64,000 nt of DNA from Lachnospiraceae bacterium (GCA_029067085.1 JAIEFE010000014.1:1-64000), one strand, 5' to 3'. Counted from the stretch's first letter, positions 28,618-38,003 are shown. The notes: generated by a model from the letters alone, not told the origin. Made by a program: numbers and translations.

Positions 28618-28646
28618 ACGATGAACCTCCAAGAAAATATAGATTT

Positions 28647-28675
28647 ATCATATAACAAACCACGTAAAGTTGCAA
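28647..28675 (-). promoter_or_regulatory. promoter of the DUF6106-like gene
   Basis: Minus strand -35 TTGCAA (28670-28675), 17-base spacer, -10 TATGAT (28647-28652). Confidence 0.55.
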
Positions 28676-28753
28676 GGTCAAACACAGCTTTTCTTTTTTC
28701 ACAATTATGTAAACCTATCTAAACGTTTTTCAATTTTTCAAAAATGCACACTG

Positions 28754-29800
28754 CTAAACAAGTGCCATCACCTTCCCGTACTCTTCCTTCTTATCTCTCA
28801 TAACCGCAAGCCCTCTGTCCAACTCTTCCAGCGGTATTCTATGCGTAATCATCTGCGCAGGTGTAATCCGCCCATCCGCAAGCCTGTCCAGCACATAATG
28901 CCAGTCATCTTCCGGCGAATGCGTAAAAGAAGAATTCCATGTTCCGAACACAGTAAGCTGATTACGCAAAATCTTCCAGTAAACCGGCTTGGTAAGCGTC
29001 ATATCTGAAGCAGGATTACCCACCAGCATGATCCGTCCACCCGGAGTTGTCATTCCGACCGCCTGTATCACGGTCTCGTTTTTTCCGACACACTCAAAGA
29101 ACACATCCGCTCCTTTACCGTCAGTCCGCTCAAGCAGCCACTTTTCCACATCCTGCACCCTGCTGTCACAAAAGGATGTTTCAGGCAGCCCCAGTTTCAC
29201 CGACATGCGTCTTTGAAATTCCTTATTGCCGATGACAAATATGTTTTTGTGTCCTGCCTCCAATAAAAACATGAGCAGGAAAAGGCCGATAGTACCCAGC
29301 CCGCAGATCACGATACATTCTTCCGGCGAAGGCGCTGTCTTTCTCATGGCATGAACCGACACTGCCATCGGTTCCAACATCGCCGCCTCCTCAAATCCCG
29401 CGTTCTCCGGCAAAGCAATCAGATTCTTTTCAGGAACCGCCACATACTCCGCAAATCCCCCATTCCTGCGGGAGCCAAGATAGCTGTACTTCCGGCACAT
29501 TTCATACTGTCCCTTTTTGCAGGGCAGACAGTCATAACAGGGAATCAGCGGAAATACGCCGACTCGTTTCCCCTGCCATTTTGCATCTACACCTTCACCA
29601 ATGGCCGCCACTTCTCCGGCAAACTCATGTCCCGGTATCAGCGGATACGAATAAGTCCCCGTATAAAAAACCCGGGGAACGTCAGAACCACAGATGCCTG
29701 CCGCTTTCACGGAGAGCAGAACTTCATTGTCTCCTATTGCAGGAGAGTTTACTTCTTCAAACTTCAAATCATCAATGCCGTGCAACACCCATGCTTTCAT
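28754..29800 (-). CDS. zinc alcohol dehydrogenase, TarJ-like ribulose-5-phosphate reductase
   Basis: Medium-chain dehydrogenase of 348 residues: catalytic-zinc motif AAGICGSDVPRVF, GHEFAGEVAAIG, structural-zinc cysteines in CYDCLPCKKGQYEMC, and NAD-binding VICGLGTIGLFLLM. By sequence alone it resembles galactitol-1-phosphate or sorbitol dehydrogenases. The 4-base overlap with an IspD/TarI-like cytidylyltransferase suggests it reduces ribulose 5-phosphate (or a related pentulose phosphate) to the pentitol phosphate that the partner activates. The exact sugar is inferred from context only. Confidence 0.75.
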   Translation of the reverse strand: MKAWVLHGIDDLKFEEVNSPAIGDNEVLLSVKAAGICGSDVPRVFYTGTYSYPLIPGHEFAGEVAAIGEGVDAKWQGKRVGVFPLIPCYDCLPCKKGQYEMCRKYSYLGSRRNGGFAEYVAVPEKNLIALPENAGFEEAAMLEPMAVSVHAMRKTAPSPEECIVICGLGTIGLFLLMFLLEAGHKNIFVIGNKEFQRRMSVKLGLPETSFCDSRVQDVEKWLLERTDGKGADVFFECVGKNETVIQAVGMTTPGGRIMLVGNPASDMTLTKPVYWKILRNQLTVFGTWNSSFTHSPEDDWHYVLDRLADGRITPAQMITHRIPLEELDRGLAVMRDKKEEYGKVMALV

Positions 29801-30552
29801 TTTATTATCTCCTGAAACCGCTCCAAATCAGCCTTTGTCGTAATCTTGAAATTCTCTTCGTCGCCCGGTATCATAGCGATGTCCATACCCGCCATAACGG
29901 CAGGCTCCGTAGAACCGTTGATCTTCAGAATCCGCTCCGGCAGAAGCGTCCTGTTCGCCTCATAATACTTTCCCAGCATAAAAATCTCCGGGGCCTGTCC
30001 CGCAAAGATCCGGCTGCGATCCAATAGGGATGTAACAGCCTTGCCCTCCTCGCTGTAATACACTGTATCCTTCATGGGAAGGACCGGTATCGCTCCGTCA
30101 TGCCCTGCTGCCACAGCATCGAGACAATCCGAGATCTGTTTCGCCGACAGAAGAGGACGCGCCGCATCATGGATCAACACATAATCTGATTCCGCCGCAT
30201 ATGTCCTGATATCTTCCAAACCATTCAGAATAGAAAGCTGTCTCGTCTTCCCCGGCTCAGAGAATCCTCGAATCTTGCTGACGCTTTCCGAAAGCAACAT
30301 TCCTCCTGCCGTTTCTCCGGAAACACTGTTCCCATACTCTTCCATGCCGCACAAATCAGTCACAGACTGCAAAATCACATCATGCCACATTTCATTCGCT
30401 ACGATCTGCACCGCATCAATCCTTTCATAAGAAAGGAGTGTCCGCAGACAATACGCGATGATCGGCTTTCCATTTACCTCTATGTACTGCTTCGGCGTCT
30501 CCACGCCCATTCTTGTCCCTGTCCCGCCGGATAAAAGAAGCGCTGTCACCAT
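29797..30552 (-). CDS. IspD/TarI-family cytidylyltransferase, probable CDP-pentitol synthesis
   Basis: About 251 residues starting MVTALLLSGGTGTRMGVETP, with KQYIEVNGKPIIAYCL and the IHDAARPLLS motif. Since canonical ispD is at 2737-3492, and this copy overlaps a TarJ-like reductase within a glycan locus, it most likely makes CDP-ribitol or another CDP-pentitol. The start at 30552 is preferred (GGGGGAT 7 bases upstream); the frame extends to 30567. CDP-arabitol or CDP-xylitol cannot be excluded given the neighbouring epimerase. Confidence 0.8.
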   Translation of the reverse strand: MVTALLLSGGTGTRMGVETPKQYIEVNGKPIIAYCLRTLLSYERIDAVQIVANEMWHDVILQSVTDLCGMEEYGNSVSGETAGGMLLSESVSKIRGFSEPGKTRQLSILNGLEDIRTYAAESDYVLIHDAARPLLSAKQISDCLDAVAAGHDGAIPVLPMKDTVYYSEEGKAVTSLLDRSRIFAGQAPEIFMLGKYYEANRTLLPERILKINGSTEPAVMAGMDIAMIPGDEENFKITTKADLERFQEIIK

Positions 30553-30637
30553 ATCTGTATCCCCCATAGAGTCTATGTCTAAACAGAAACGGCTATGTCA
30601 AAAACCTTTCCTGACAAGCCGTCTATTATATCTAAAA

Positions 30638-31300
30638 CTAAAAATGCAGCTCCTTTATATTTTTCAAAGTCTCCCCATAGGGCGCCTCCTTCCCGAAAAG
30701 AAGCGTCGTGCCAAGCACAAAACCCTTCACACCTCTTGGTGCAAACGTTTTGATCTTATCCGCACCGCAGGCGCCGTCCCAGTAGATCTCAAAATTAATC
30801 TCGTCCTTGATTGCGAGAAGCTTTGTGATCTTTTTTCCCACATAGGGCAGATACATCTGACCCGCATTGCCCGGATTCACCGACATAACTAATACCTTCT
30901 TCACGATGACAAGCATCTCCATCACCGTCTCGATGCTGGTGCCGGGATTGATGGCAATTCCCGGTATCATACCCGCGTTGATGATCTTCTGGAGTGTTGT
31001 GGAGGGATGGTATTCCGCTTCCGGATGGATGTAAACCGTATCTCCCTTGCGAAGTTTATCCAAAAAAATGTGAATGTTATTGTTAGGATGTTCGATCATG
31101 AGATGGACATCCAAAGGCTTCTCCGTGGCAGACGCAATATAAGCCATGTCATTCAATGACATGGCAAAATTCGGCACATACCGGCCGTCCATAATATCAA
31201 TATGAAAAGAATCGATTCCGCCCGCCTCTAAATCTCTTACTTCTTTCTCCAGATTGCCGTAGTTGGCACACATCATAGATGCAGTTAATTCAAAATCCAT
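30638..31300 (-). CDS. ribulose-phosphate 3-epimerase-like protein
   Basis: TIM-barrel epimerase of about 220 residues. Conserved positions include SMMCANYGNLEKEV at the N-terminus, FHIDIMDGRYVPNFAM, DVHLMIEHP and a WDGACG where Rpe has VDGG. The phosphate region reads VNPGNAGQ where housekeeping Rpe usually has VNPGFGGQ, so the substrate may differ from xylulose/ribulose 5-phosphate. It probably supplies the pentulose phosphate used by the TarJ-like reductase. The start at 31300 has GAAGGACGG upstream; an earlier ATG lacks one. Confidence 0.8.
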   Translation of the reverse strand: MDFELTASMMCANYGNLEKEVRDLEAGGIDSFHIDIMDGRYVPNFAMSLNDMAYIASATEKPLDVHLMIEHPNNNIHIFLDKLRKGDTVYIHPEAEYHPSTTLQKIINAGMIPGIAINPGTSIETVMEMLVIVKKVLVMSVNPGNAGQMYLPYVGKKITKLLAIKDEINFEIYWDGACGADKIKTFAPRGVKGFVLGTTLLFGKEAPYGETLKNIKELHF

Positions 31301-31344
31301 ATTTGTTCCCGTCCTTCTGTTCCTTTCATTTACATAAACCCATT

Positions 31345-32475
31345 CTAACATTGTAAGGAAAGGAAGTAAATAAACTCCTCCTTATTCTCTCCGGCACTTT
31401 CCTTTGGCCTGCCAAGATCCGCCCTGGAATCCAACGTCACGGGAATCTCCCAGAAAACAGGACCGTCCTTTTCATCGATCCATCGTCCGATCTGATCGAT
31501 CTCTTCCATTGTTTCCAATTTTTTGGCTTCATGGTATCCCGCCGCTTCCGCAATGCGGGCAAATTCCGTCCGTCTACATCCCGTAGGCATAGCTCCCACT
31601 GATTCGTGAGCCTGATTATTGATGACAATATGATATAAGTTCTCCGGCGCCTGCGCTGCGATAAAAGCCAACGCTCCCATATGCATCAGGGCAGCCCCGT
31701 CACCGTCAATACATATCACTTTCTTATCCGGACGGTTTTGGGCGATTCCCAACGCAATCATGGAAGCATGTCCCATGCCTCCAACCGTCATAAACAGATT
31801 ATCATGATTTCCGTAAATCATCTGACTCTGTTCATACAATTCCCGGGATATCTTCCCCGTGGTGGACACAATCACAGTCTCCCGGGACACTCCTCTCAGG
31901 ATATGCGCAAGAACATTCTCCCGCATCAGGTGATTCCCATTTTCCCATAAGAAAGGTTCCTCTTTCTCAAAGGTTCCTTTTTTTACAATTACAGCAAACT
32001 GATCCCCCCGTGCAAGGGTGTTTCCCGCCTCCGCAAGAATATCATCCATCTCCTGCTCTGATGTATCCTGATCAACTACGCGATAGGGAACTGACAAAAC
32101 TTCAAACAGCTCACAGGTGATCTTCCCCTGGAAGACATGCTGCGGTTCATCCTTTACACCGGGCTCTCCCCGCCATCCCACAATAAACAGCATCGGTATT
32201 CCATAGACATCCCGATTCGCCAGCGATACAAGCGGATTCACTATATTGCCGATACCGGAATTCTGCATATATACACAAGCCGGCTTTCCGGTCCCAAGAT
32301 AACTTCCAATCGCTACACCTACCGCCGCTCCCTCATTGGCGGTCACATAATGCTTTATATTCCCTGAATAGACCTGCACGCCGTCGCAGAATTGTTTTAA
32401 GGTGGAATCCGGTACTCCTGCAATCGTATGAATTCCCATCTTTTCCAATTGTTGTAACACCTTAGACGCTTTCAT
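31345..32475 (-). CDS. phosphonopyruvate decarboxylase
   Basis: Thiamine diphosphate enzyme converting phosphonopyruvate to phosphonoacetaldehyde, the step that pulls the PEP mutase reaction forward. Of 376 residues, GVPDSTLKQFCDGV and ANEGAAVGVAIGSYLG (catalytic Glu), YMQNSGIGNIVNPLVSL and the ThDP-binding IDGDGAALMHMGAL to NNQAHES are diagnostic of the Ppd/AepY family. It overlaps the cytidylyltransferase gene by 14 bases and lies two genes after pepM. Confidence 0.93.
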   Translation of the reverse strand: MKASKVLQQLEKMGIHTIAGVPDSTLKQFCDGVQVYSGNIKHYVTANEGAAVGVAIGSYLGTGKPACVYMQNSGIGNIVNPLVSLANRDVYGIPMLFIVGWRGEPGVKDEPQHVFQGKITCELFEVLSVPYRVVDQDTSEQEMDDILAEAGNTLARGDQFAVIVKKGTFEKEEPFLWENGNHLMRENVLAHILRGVSRETVIVSTTGKISRELYEQSQMIYGNHDNLFMTVGGMGHASMIALGIAQNRPDKKVICIDGDGAALMHMGALAFIAAQAPENLYHIVINNQAHESVGAMPTGCRRTEFARIAEAAGYHEAKKLETMEEIDQIGRWIDEKDGPVFWEIPVTLDSRADLGRPKESAGENKEEFIYFLSLQC

Positions 32476-33154
32476 TGACTCTCCTTAGCTCCTCTACCGT
32501 ATCAATCTCTACCAGTTGCCCTTTCAACACCGGTTCCACTGTCAGCTCCAGCTTATCCAGATTCCGATCCACAACTTCATCCCAAAACAGCTGAGCGTTT
32601 TCCTCTTCCTCATAAGCCTTTTCAATCTCTTCTCTTAAAATTCGGGCATCCGCCATCTTAAAATAGGATATTCCCACCATATTATAGGTATCACTGCCGC
32701 CTTTTTTAATGCGGGATATACGCTGTCCTTCCATCTCAAATATCCAATCTTCCGAATACCCCTCCTGCATTCTGCCAAAATAGCAGGAATGTGTCAACTC
32801 CTTTTGAAAAATCGACGGATCCGCCACATAAAGGTCTGACTCGCAGATAAAGCAGTCTGCCACTCCCAGAACCTCTCTGGCTGCGTATACGGAAGAAATG
32901 TTATTCTTCGTAAGATACTCCGGATTATGAATCAGATGTACCTGAGCATACCGCTCACTAATATCGCAAAATTGTTCTCCAAGATACCCCGTAACGATAT
33001 AAATTTCTTCTACCGGCCGAAGCAAAAGACCCTCGATCACCGTCTCGATCATCGACCTGCCACGTACCGGAATAAGCGGTTTCGGTGTAGTCTCTGTCAA
33101 GGGACGCATACGGTTCCCCAGGCCGGCTGCCATCAAAATTGCTGTCTCTCCCAC
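32462..33154 (-). CDS. LicC/PntC-like nucleotidyltransferase, probable CTP:aminoethylphosphonate cytidylyltransferase
   Basis: A 230-residue GT-A-fold nucleotidyltransferase: ILMAAGLGNRMRPLTETTP then KPLIPVRGRSM, followed by NNISSVYAAREVLG and CESDLYVAD, the pattern of LicC-type CTP:phosphocholine cytidylyltransferases. Flanked by phosphonopyruvate decarboxylase (14-base overlap) and PEP mutase, it probably makes CMP-2-aminoethylphosphonate, like the PntC enzymes. CDP-choline-type activity is the alternative. The assignment rests on gene context. Confidence 0.8.
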   Translation of the reverse strand: MGETAILMAAGLGNRMRPLTETTPKPLIPVRGRSMIETVIEGLLLRPVEEIYIVTGYLGEQFCDISERYAQVHLIHNPEYLTKNNISSVYAAREVLGVADCFICESDLYVADPSIFQKELTHSCYFGRMQEGYSEDWIFEMEGQRISRIKKGGSDTYNMVGISYFKMADARILREEIEKAYEEEENAQLFWDEVVDRNLDKLELTVEPVLKGQLVEIDTVEELRRVNESV

Positions 33155-33166
33155 TGTGCCTGCTCC

Positions 33167-34465
33167 TTATATCTCATCTATCAGCCGTATAATATCCTTA
33201 AAGGGCATCAACTTGGAATCTACCTCCAACGCCCTGTGATTTTTGAGTATTTCCTCCGCTGTACTCTGCATCGCAGGAAATGCACTTCTCGTTAACTGAT
33301 TCGCATAAATCACGATGTTCACTCCTGCTGCCGCAAGTTCCTCCTCAGTAATACGGTTAAATGAGGTGGGCACCACCACAATCGGCGTCTCCCTGTCCTT
33401 TTCCCTGAAAAGACGGCAAAATTCCAGAATTTCATCCGGCTCTTTCCTCCGCGAATGAATCATAATACCGTCCGCTCCCGCACCTGTATAGGCAAAAGCC
33501 CTGGTCAGCGCATCATCCATTCCCCGCTCCAGAATCAGGCTCTCTATCCGTGCGATAATCATAAATTCCTCTGTCCGCAGCGCTTTCTTGCCCGCTTCTA
33601 TCTTGGCACAGAAATTTTCGATACTATCCTGGGTCTGTTCCACCTCAGTGCCAAACAGCGAATTTTTTTTCAGTCCCGTCTTGTCTTCTATGATGACAGC
33701 CGACACACCCATCCGCTCCAGTGTTCTCACATTGTATACAAAATGCTCAACCAGTCCACCCGTATCACCATCCAGAATAATCGGCTTCGTTGTCACATCC
33801 ATCACATCATCTATGGTCCGTATTCTGGAAGACATATCTACCAGCTCGATATCCGGCTTTCCCTTGGCTGTAGAATCACACAGGGAGGAAATCCACATAG
33901 CGTCAAACTGATCCAGTCTTCCGCCCGACTCCACCACCGTCTTCTCCGCGATCAGACCTGTCAAGCCGGAATGCACCTCCAGCGTCTTGACGATCGGACG
34001 CATCGCAATCAACTGTCTCAGTCTTTTTCGCCTGAACTCCGGCATGGCCAGTTTCTCTTTCATCAGGTCATCGATCCGTTTGACATTGTCATTGTAAGTA
34101 TAGGCAACCTCAACCAGCTCTCCGCCATATTTCTCTATGTTGGCAACCACATTGTCACGGATCGCTTTTTCCGGTCCCTCTGACCAGTTATCACCATGCA
34201 CAACATAGTCAGGCTTCAGTTCTGCAAAAATCTGGTCATACATCACGTCCCGCTGAACCAACACTTCCTTGGCAAAACCGGTCTCTCTGATAATTTCCAT
34301 ACGCTGTTCCAACGATATGGTCGGAAAACGGTTAAAGCCGACCATCGCCTCATCGGACAACACGCCTGCATAAACGTCTCCGTATTCAGACGCCTTCTTG
34401 AGAATATTCAGATGCCCCTCATGTATCACATCTGTACAAAAACATGCATATACTTTTTTCCCCAT
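33167..34465 (-). CDS. phosphoenolpyruvate mutase with N-terminal nucleotidyltransferase-like domain
   Basis: Isomerises phosphoenolpyruvate to phosphonopyruvate, forming the C-P bond. Residues 1-130 form a TagD/cytidylyltransferase-like domain with an HxGH-type HEGH motif (VIHEGHLNILKKA) and PDYVVHGDNW. Residues 145-432 are the mutase, with the diagnostic EDKTGLKKNS motif, DGDTGG and IARIES. The fusion is known in other PEP mutases; whether the first domain is catalytic is unclear. First of the phosphonate genes after the transaminase, with 94 bases between. Confidence 0.93.
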   Translation of the reverse strand: MGKKVYACFCTDVIHEGHLNILKKASEYGDVYAGVLSDEAMVGFNRFPTISLEQRMEIIRETGFAKEVLVQRDVMYDQIFAELKPDYVVHGDNWSEGPEKAIRDNVVANIEKYGGELVEVAYTYNDNVKRIDDLMKEKLAMPEFRRKRLRQLIAMRPIVKTLEVHSGLTGLIAEKTVVESGGRLDQFDAMWISSLCDSTAKGKPDIELVDMSSRIRTIDDVMDVTTKPIILDGDTGGLVEHFVYNVRTLERMGVSAVIIEDKTGLKKNSLFGTEVEQTQDSIENFCAKIEAGKKALRTEEFMIIARIESLILERGMDDALTRAFAYTGAGADGIMIHSRRKEPDEILEFCRLFREKDRETPIVVVPTSFNRITEEELAAAGVNIVIYANQLTRSAFPAMQSTAEEILKNHRALEVDSKLMPFKDIIRLIDEI

Positions 34466-34559
34466 AATTTTATTCCTGCCTTCCGATTGTTCTGCCTATC
34501 TCGTCCCTGTCTTTTCAGCCGTTCCTATCCATACTAGGAGTTCCCTGCTCTTGAACGCC

Positions 34560-35690
34560 TTAACATGAATACCGTATCGGAACAGTAATCTCATATTGAT
34601 GCAAGGCTTCCTTAAACACATCGAAAAAGGCTTCAATATCCTCCTGATCAATCGCACCCAGCGCACACAGCCGGAACATCCCCAGCTTTTCCACCTTGCC
34701 GGGGTAGATGGTATAGCCCCGCTCATAGCAGTAATCGTGTATTTTCTCAAAGTCCCAGTTTGGATCCTCCGGGTACAGTGCCGCCGCCACCAATCCGGAT
34801 TCATTCTCCTCCGAAATATAAATCCGAAAGCCTAGATCCGTCAACCCTGCTCTGATCGCCTGAAAGACCCGGCAGTGTCTTGCCCATTTTTCCTCCTCTC
34901 CCTCGGCAAAATATTCCAAAAGCGCCTGCCTCACCGAATAAATCACCTGCACCGGGGGCGTAAAATGCATCTCTCCATGCGCCTTCGCATAGGCATACTG
35001 CATATATAAATTGCAGTAATACGAATGCCTGGGATATCCGGCGGATGCCTCAATCATCGACTTTCTCCCGATAATGAAAGACAATCCCGTCATCGCCATA
35101 ATCCCCTTCTGGGCGGAAGCCATGCAGAAGTCTACCTCATCCTCCGCAATATGGATCGGACGCATCGCGTAAGTAGATGTGGTATCCACCACAAACACTC
35201 CATGATAACGGTGAACCAGTCTGCCGATTTCTCTGATCGGATTCAGCAGACCCGTCCCTGTCTCATGGTGCGTCGTATAAACCAGGGCAATATCCGTATT
35301 CTCCTGCAATGTCCTCTCAATCAGCGCCAAATCCGGCTGTCTGTCCAACGGAAGCTCTAAATTGATATACGGCAGACCATAATACTCACAGATCTCCGCG
35401 CCTCGGCTGCTGTATGCGCCGTTATTGAGAATCAGTATCCTTTTCTTCTCAGGAAGCAGGGAATTTAAGCAAATATCCATATTGATCGTCCCGGATCCAC
35501 AAAACAAAACTGCCGCGTACTCTTCCGGATCGGCATGTACGATCCGCAAAAGTCCCCCCTCCACTTCCCGCATCACTTCCACAAACTCTTTCTCGCGAGG
35601 GCAGATATCTGGAACCACCTGCGCCATTTTCACCGTATCCGTAGTGGTTGCCGGTCCCGGGTTTAAAAGTATATTGCGCTTCATCTCCAT
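34560..35690 (-). CDS. phnW: 2-aminoethylphosphonate--pyruvate transaminase
   Basis: PLP enzyme linking phosphonoacetaldehyde and 2-aminoethylphosphonate; here with PEP mutase and the decarboxylase it should work in the biosynthetic direction, with alanine as donor. The 376 residues start with NILLNPGPATTTDTVKMAQV and contain FCGSGTINMDICLNSLLP, VVDTTSTYAMRPIHI and the PLP lysine in ASAQKGIMAMTGLS, typical of the PhnW/AepZ family. A second ATG two codons in (35684) is an equally good start. It lies only 7 bases after the methyltransferase gene. Confidence 0.92.
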   Translation of the reverse strand: MEMKRNILLNPGPATTTDTVKMAQVVPDICPREKEFVEVMREVEGGLLRIVHADPEEYAAVLFCGSGTINMDICLNSLLPEKKRILILNNGAYSSRGAEICEYYGLPYINLELPLDRQPDLALIERTLQENTDIALVYTTHHETGTGLLNPIREIGRLVHRYHGVFVVDTTSTYAMRPIHIAEDEVDFCMASAQKGIMAMTGLSFIIGRKSMIEASAGYPRHSYYCNLYMQYAYAKAHGEMHFTPPVQVIYSVRQALLEYFAEGEEEKWARHCRVFQAIRAGLTDLGFRIYISEENESGLVAAALYPEDPNWDFEKIHDYCYERGYTIYPGKVEKLGMFRLCALGAIDQEDIEAFFDVFKEALHQYEITVPIRYSC

Positions 35691-35697
35691 CCTGTTT

Positions 35698-36432
35698 TCA
35701 CACTCCGTTCTTTGTCATAAAACAATTAAATACATAATCATTATTCCAATAGTTCTCCATACCAGGTCTGGAAAACCGAATGCTCATATCATGTCGTTCT
35801 GCAAATTCCAGAAAAAAGGATTTCTCATAGAAAAATTTAGGCAGTTCCCTGTATCTCTCCTCATAATCCTCTATAATCTCTTTTCTGTACCGGACAAAAG
35901 CTTCTTTCTTTTTTGCATCATGAATATCTACCAGACCGATCGAATAATTCGTTTTCTGATACATAAGTTCCAACACTTTTTCCGCGTAGTCATAACTCTC
36001 AAAATATGAAAAAACACTATTGGACAGCACCGCATCGTATTTTATCTCAGGAGAGATATTCACCGCCTCATCACAGATCAATTCTCTCGGATTCTGCAGC
36101 ACTTTTCCGGCAATTTCTATCTCTGCCGCCGAATAATCCACGCCGCCGATTTCAACGCCGTCTTTTTGGAACAGATATAAGTTTGCTCCACAGCCGCACC
36201 CCACCTCATACAGGCTCTTCATCGGCCGTCTCTGCTTCAGGGCACTGAATTCCAATTCATTTTTTATCTCCGTATACTGGTCATAAAACTGCCCATAGGC
36301 AAGCATATCACCTGTGGCATCCCATCCGGCAATACGCTTTAATTCCAGAAACACACGTTCCGGATCGCCACAATTTAATTCTTTCTCGTCTGCGCTTCGT
36401 TTTTCCCATATTTCATGCCATTTATTGCACAT
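35698..36432 (-). CDS. class I SAM-dependent methyltransferase
   Basis: A 244-residue protein with the SAM-binding motif I LYEVGCGCGANLYLFQKDGV (near residue 98) and acidic motif II in EIGGVDYSAAEIEIAG, followed by YDAVLSNSVFSYF. Similar enzymes occur in surface-glycan loci, and the substrate here is unknown. The ATG at 36432 has AAGGAAG 9 bases upstream, inside the end of the upstream glycerophosphotransferase gene: a 58-base overlap that implies translational coupling. Confidence 0.85.
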   Translation of the reverse strand: MCNKWHEIWEKRSADEKELNCGDPERVFLELKRIAGWDATGDMLAYGQFYDQYTEIKNELEFSALKQRRPMKSLYEVGCGCGANLYLFQKDGVEIGGVDYSAAEIEIAGKVLQNPRELICDEAVNISPEIKYDAVLSNSVFSYFESYDYAEKVLELMYQKTNYSIGLVDIHDAKKKEAFVRYRKEIIEDYEERYRELPKFFYEKSFFLEFAERHDMSIRFSRPGMENYWNNDYVFNCFMTKNGV

Positions 36433-38003
36433 GTTCTCACACTTCCTTTTTCTTCGTCACTTCGATGAAAAATATGTAATTCCTCTAATATTCTCCGACA
36501 ATTATTATCATCACAATACTTATGCATTTTGCTTCTTAACATTTGTCTTTTATTCCCTGTTGTATCACGACCACTCGCCACTTCCTCCACAAAACTGCAC
36601 ACATCCTCAAACACAAAAATCTCTTTCCCCGGAAGCCACTCCCTGATATTTTCAAAGACAAACCCCCGGCTCTTCTCGTATTCCTCCACATCCTCCAGCA
36701 TAAATGCAATCGGCCTGTCCAACAGCATAAAATCCACTGCGGCAGAAGAATAATCGCTGATCAGGGCATCTGCCTGTCCGAGCAGACGGTTGATCGGAAT
36801 ATCCGCTTCCACCAAATCCTCGTTTTCAATCAAATGGATATTTGTACACCCTTCACAAAACACTTCGCTTCTGTCCTGAAAAGGATGCAGCTTGATAATC
36901 AAAACGGTATTCTTTTCCGCCAAAAGGTCATTTAACACATCCATCTGCTTTTTTGTTTTGACAATTGGCAACCCTGTTTCCGAATCTAACGCATATTCAT
37001 TTAACTGTTCCAATTTACGTTCTGTAGATCGAAACGTGGGCAGCCAGAATATGTACTTCTCTGCGTCAGGTATCTGCAGCTTCCTGATATCCTCTTTCCC
37101 TGGGTGAAAGAGCCAATCCTGTTTCGCATAACCGGTCACAAGTACCTGATCTTTTCTTAGTCCGTATATGTCGGCATGAATATCCGCATATAAATCACTA
37201 ATCACCGTTGTGTATTCATAGCGTTTTTCACATCGCACAAAATTGACCCTTGTCTTAAAACCACAGCCATGCCATAACTGCACCCTGACCTGGTCTTTTC
37301 TGCAGTTTCTGGCAAACCCATAGGCATCCGTAAAGAAAATGTATTTTGCCAGACATAAAACTCTGTAATACGCATCCCGTTCCGTTTGCTTTTCAGAAAG
37401 CGACCATTCATATGACAAAAAACTTATGTTCTCTACAGATGCATACCGCTCAAACTCTTTCGGTTCTTTCACAAGCCATACTAACTCATAGGTTCGATTC
37501 AAACCTATCTGTACCGCATATTCAAATAAAGCCCTGGCATTGTCCCCAAAGTCCATCCCCTTGACATAAGAAGATGCATGGGGACCACTCCGGAAGACAA
37601 TGATATTTTTCAACGGTTCCTCCGCATATCGGTCACGGTAAGTCTCCTCATATTCCGTTTCCCGATTCGCAAAATAATAGATGGTTATATCCGAGATATC
37701 CGGTCCCAAAACAGCAGCGATATTTTCAAAAACTTCTTTGTAATAGTCGCTTGTTATCACTATAGCTGTTTCTTCCAGATTCATATCTGCTAAATATGAT
37801 ATATATACTACTTCTATCTCTTTTCCATGAAAGGCAAATTGCCCTAAATTTCTGCGGTTTGTATCCACAATACAGGAAATCTGTTCGAGAACATCATATT
37901 TTTGGCAGAGTTCTTCCAAATAGGAAACGGATTTTTCGACACAGCAGATTTTCTTCCCTGTTATAGAGCTTATATTACTTTCCGTTAATTTACAAAGTTT
38001 CAT
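36375..38003 (-). CDS. CDP-glycerol/ribitol phosphotransferase-like (TagF/TarL family)
   Basis: About 542 residues. Residues 1-110 form a divergent copy of the Rossmann-like module seen throughout this locus, lacking the GAG turn but retaining IVDTNRR and AIVITSDYY. The rest is the TagF/TarL catalytic domain: QLWHGCGFKTR and the later LIIKLHPF, LISDYSSAAVDFMLLDRPI. These enzymes polymerise or attach polyol phosphates from CDP-polyol donors at the membrane. With TarI/TarJ-like genes upstream of it in pathway terms, CDP-ribitol is the likely donor. The start at 38003 follows GGGAGGAAG. Confidence 0.88.
   Translation of the reverse strand: MKLCKLTESNISSITGKKICCVEKSVSYLEELCQKYDVLEQISCIVDTNRRNLGQFAFHGKEIEVVYISYLADMNLEETAIVITSDYYKEVFENIAAVLGPDISDITIYYFANRETEYEETYRDRYAEEPLKNIIVFRSGPHASSYVKGMDFGDNARALFEYAVQIGLNRTYELVWLVKEPKEFERYASVENISFLSYEWSLSEKQTERDAYYRVLCLAKYIFFTDAYGFARNCRKDQVRVQLWHGCGFKTRVNFVRCEKRYEYTTVISDLYADIHADIYGLRKDQVLVTGYAKQDWLFHPGKEDIRKLQIPDAEKYIFWLPTFRSTERKLEQLNEYALDSETGLPIVKTKKQMDVLNDLLAEKNTVLIIKLHPFQDRSEVFCEGCTNIHLIENEDLVEADIPINRLLGQADALISDYSSAAVDFMLLDRPIAFMLEDVEEYEKSRGFVFENIREWLPGKEIFVFEDVCSFVEEVASGRDTTGNKRQMLRSKMHKYCDDNNCRRILEELHIFHRSDEEKGSVRTCAINGMKYGKNEAQTRKN

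Noticed and set aside
33455..34183. 242-codon plus-strand reading frame opposite the PEP mutase
   Set aside because: The minus strand has clear PEP mutase motifs over the same interval; the opposite frame shows none and has no RBS.
34496..34804. Out-of-frame ORF overlapping the end of the AEP transaminase gene
   Set aside because: It lies inside phnW in another frame, has biased Arg/Trp composition and no start signal.
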